Assembly: GCF_011762225.1 (NCBI RefSeq) | Contig: NZ_JAASQI010000006.1 | Span: 1-64,000 of the forward strand | Direction of reading: 5' to 3' | DNA: 64,000 nt | Source: Pseudochelatococcus lubricantis | GTDB lineage: Bacteria; Pseudomonadota; Alphaproteobacteria; Rhizobiales; Beijerinckiaceae | Position numbers and translations under genes: made by a program | Notes under the pieces: model-generated | The model's input: the letters and a program-made list of their open reading frames with translations, nothing else | Databases searched by the model: none | What the model was told of the DNA's origin: nothing | Shown: piece by piece, positions 63,209 to 64,000 of the stretch | Position numbering within the stretch: the first letter of the stretch is position 1 | Layout: every line of letters starts with the position of its first letter

Positions 63209-64000
63209 ATGTACCGTATTGGTGTCGACGTCGGCGGCACGTTCACCGACTTTACGCTGCTGAACGATATAACGGGCCAGGTTTCTTTCTACAAGGTATC
63301 GTCCACGCCCGCGGACCCGTCGCAAGCCATCTGCACCGGCGCGCGCGAGATGCTCGATGTGTTCGGCGTCAAGGCCGAGGAGGTGAGCTTCATCGGGCAC
63401 GGCACGACCGTGGCGACGAACCTCGTCATCGAGCGTAAGGGAACGAAGACCGCCCTTCTGACGACGAAGGGCTTCCGCGACATCCTCGACATCGGCCGCC
63501 AGACCCGCCCCAATCTTTACGACTACCGCGCCGTCAAGCCGCAGATACTGGTGCCGCGCTCCCTGCGTTTCGAAATCGACGAGCGGGTCGCCTTCGACGG
63601 TTCCGTGCTGAAGCCGGTCGATGTGGCGCAGGTCGACGGCATTCTGGAGAAGCTGCGCGCCGCCGACGTGCAATCGGTCGCCATCTGCTTCCTGCACTCC
63701 TATCGCAATCCCGACCACGAGAACCGTGTGCGCGACCGGCTGCGCGAACTGGCGCCCGATCTCTACATCACCGCCTCGTCAGACCTGCTGCCGGAGTTCC
63801 GCGAGTTCGAGCGCCTGTCGACGACGGTGCTTAATGCCTATGCGGGCCCGCGCATGCAGACCTACCTCGACCGCCTGTCGGAAGGCGTGAAGGAGCTGAA
63901 CGCGCCCGTCGCGCCCTATACCATCCATTCGAACGGCGGGCTGATGTCGATCCCGACCGTGCGCCAGTATCCGGTCCGCACGTGCCTCTCCGGCCCGGCG
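63209..64000 (+). CDS. hydantoinase A / 5-oxoprolinase family protein (N-terminal part)
   Basis: The gene runs off the window after 264 codons; the family is usually about 680-700 residues. The N-terminal phosphate-binding motif GVDVGGTFTDF, GHGTTVATNLVIERKG, TTKGFRDILDIGRQ and YRNPDHENRVRDRL are characteristic of HyuA, which uses ATP to open hydantoins, 5-oxoproline or related lactams, normally with a HyuB partner encoded next. The start at 63209 follows TGGAGA. The neighbouring peptide-type importer may bring in its substrate. Confidence 0.9.
   Translation, partial: MYRIGVDVGGTFTDFTLLNDITGQVSFYKVSSTPADPSQAICTGAREMLDVFGVKAEEVSFIGHGTTVATNLVIERKGTKTALLTTKGFRDILDIGRQTRPNLYDYRAVKPQILVPRSLRFEIDERVAFDGSVLKPVDVAQVDGILEKLRAADVQSVAICFLHSYRNPDHENRVRDRLRELAPDLYITASSDLLPEFREFERLSTTVLNAYAGPRMQTYLDRLSEGVKELNAPVAPYTIHSNGGLMSIPTVRQYPVRTCLSGPA

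Noticed and set aside
1-64000. Looked for CRISPR arrays, tRNA/rRNA genes, riboswitch-like leaders, prophage and plasmid-replication genes.
   Set aside because: No regularly spaced long repeats, no cloverleaf or rRNA motifs, and no integrase, capsid or rep/par genes were seen.

Overview
The window is GC-rich, gene-dense DNA, almost certainly from a chromosome or large replicon of an alphaproteobacterium of the Rhizobiales (Hyphomicrobiales). The evidence is indirect: many solute-binding-protein ABC importers, LysR/GntR/TetR-controlled catabolic operons, palindromic intergenic repeats of rhizobial style, IS5-type transposase scraps and a quinoprotein alcohol dehydrogenase. No rRNA, tRNA or housekeeping gene is present to place it further. 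I see no CRISPR array, prophage or replication origin.

Region by region: (1) 1-4311: the last codons of an IS5-like transposase, a LysR regulator divergent from an Asp-nucleophile alpha/beta hydrolase, and two more alpha/beta hydrolases. (2) 4312-8764: a two-gene operon (acetolactate-synthase-like ThDP enzyme, aldehyde dehydrogenase) and a class C beta-lactamase. (3) 9006-22515: two RND efflux systems. One is TetR-controlled (MFP lipoprotein plus permease), with twin operators that also face a small membrane-protein gene. The other is an MFP plus MdtB/C-like permease behind a response regulator; its outer-membrane factor gene survives only as its two ends. A second, paralogous response regulator with a histidine kinase is divergent. 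(4) 22580-28449: an IS5-like transposase remnant, then a coupled secreted protein/histidine kinase/response regulator operon leading to an ExaA-type Ca-dependent PQQ alcohol dehydrogenase and a secreted pentapeptide-repeat protein. Four phased 11-bp repeats lie before the dehydrogenase gene.

(5) 28667-38478: a GntR(FCD)-controlled catabolic island. On one side are GntR and a DUF1330 protein. Divergently there are an AA_synth (PF06684) protein, an alpha/beta hydrolase, a flavin reductase with an extra Nudix-like domain, a luciferase-like monooxygenase, an aldehyde dehydrogenase and a spermidine/putrescine-type ABC importer. The logic resembles the Rut pyrimidine pathway, but the gene set is different; this is the best candidate for an uncharacterised pathway. 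A shredded gabD follows. (6) 38845-52628: a TetR repressor divergent from a run of tightly packed genes (hydrolase, SDR, amidase, crotonase, MaoC hydratase, branched-chain-type ABC importer with fused LivH-LivM, acyl-CoA dehydrogenase, acyl-CoA ligase, DMT transporter). It ends in a strong hairpin and looks like import, CoA activation and beta-oxidation-like breakdown of an acid or amide.

(7) 53062-56325: an enolase-superfamily sugar-acid dehydratase and a D-2-hydroxyacid dehydrogenase, with a convergent LysR. (8) 56651-64000: a dipeptide-type ABC importer in which one permease is fused to its ATPase, a LysR gene, and the start of a hydantoinase A/5-oxoprolinase gene that runs off the window. 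A perfect 9-6-9 inverted repeat sits between the last two.

Overall the window reads as an accessory catabolic and defence region built of regulator-plus-operon modules, with repeated traces of IS activity and internal deletion.
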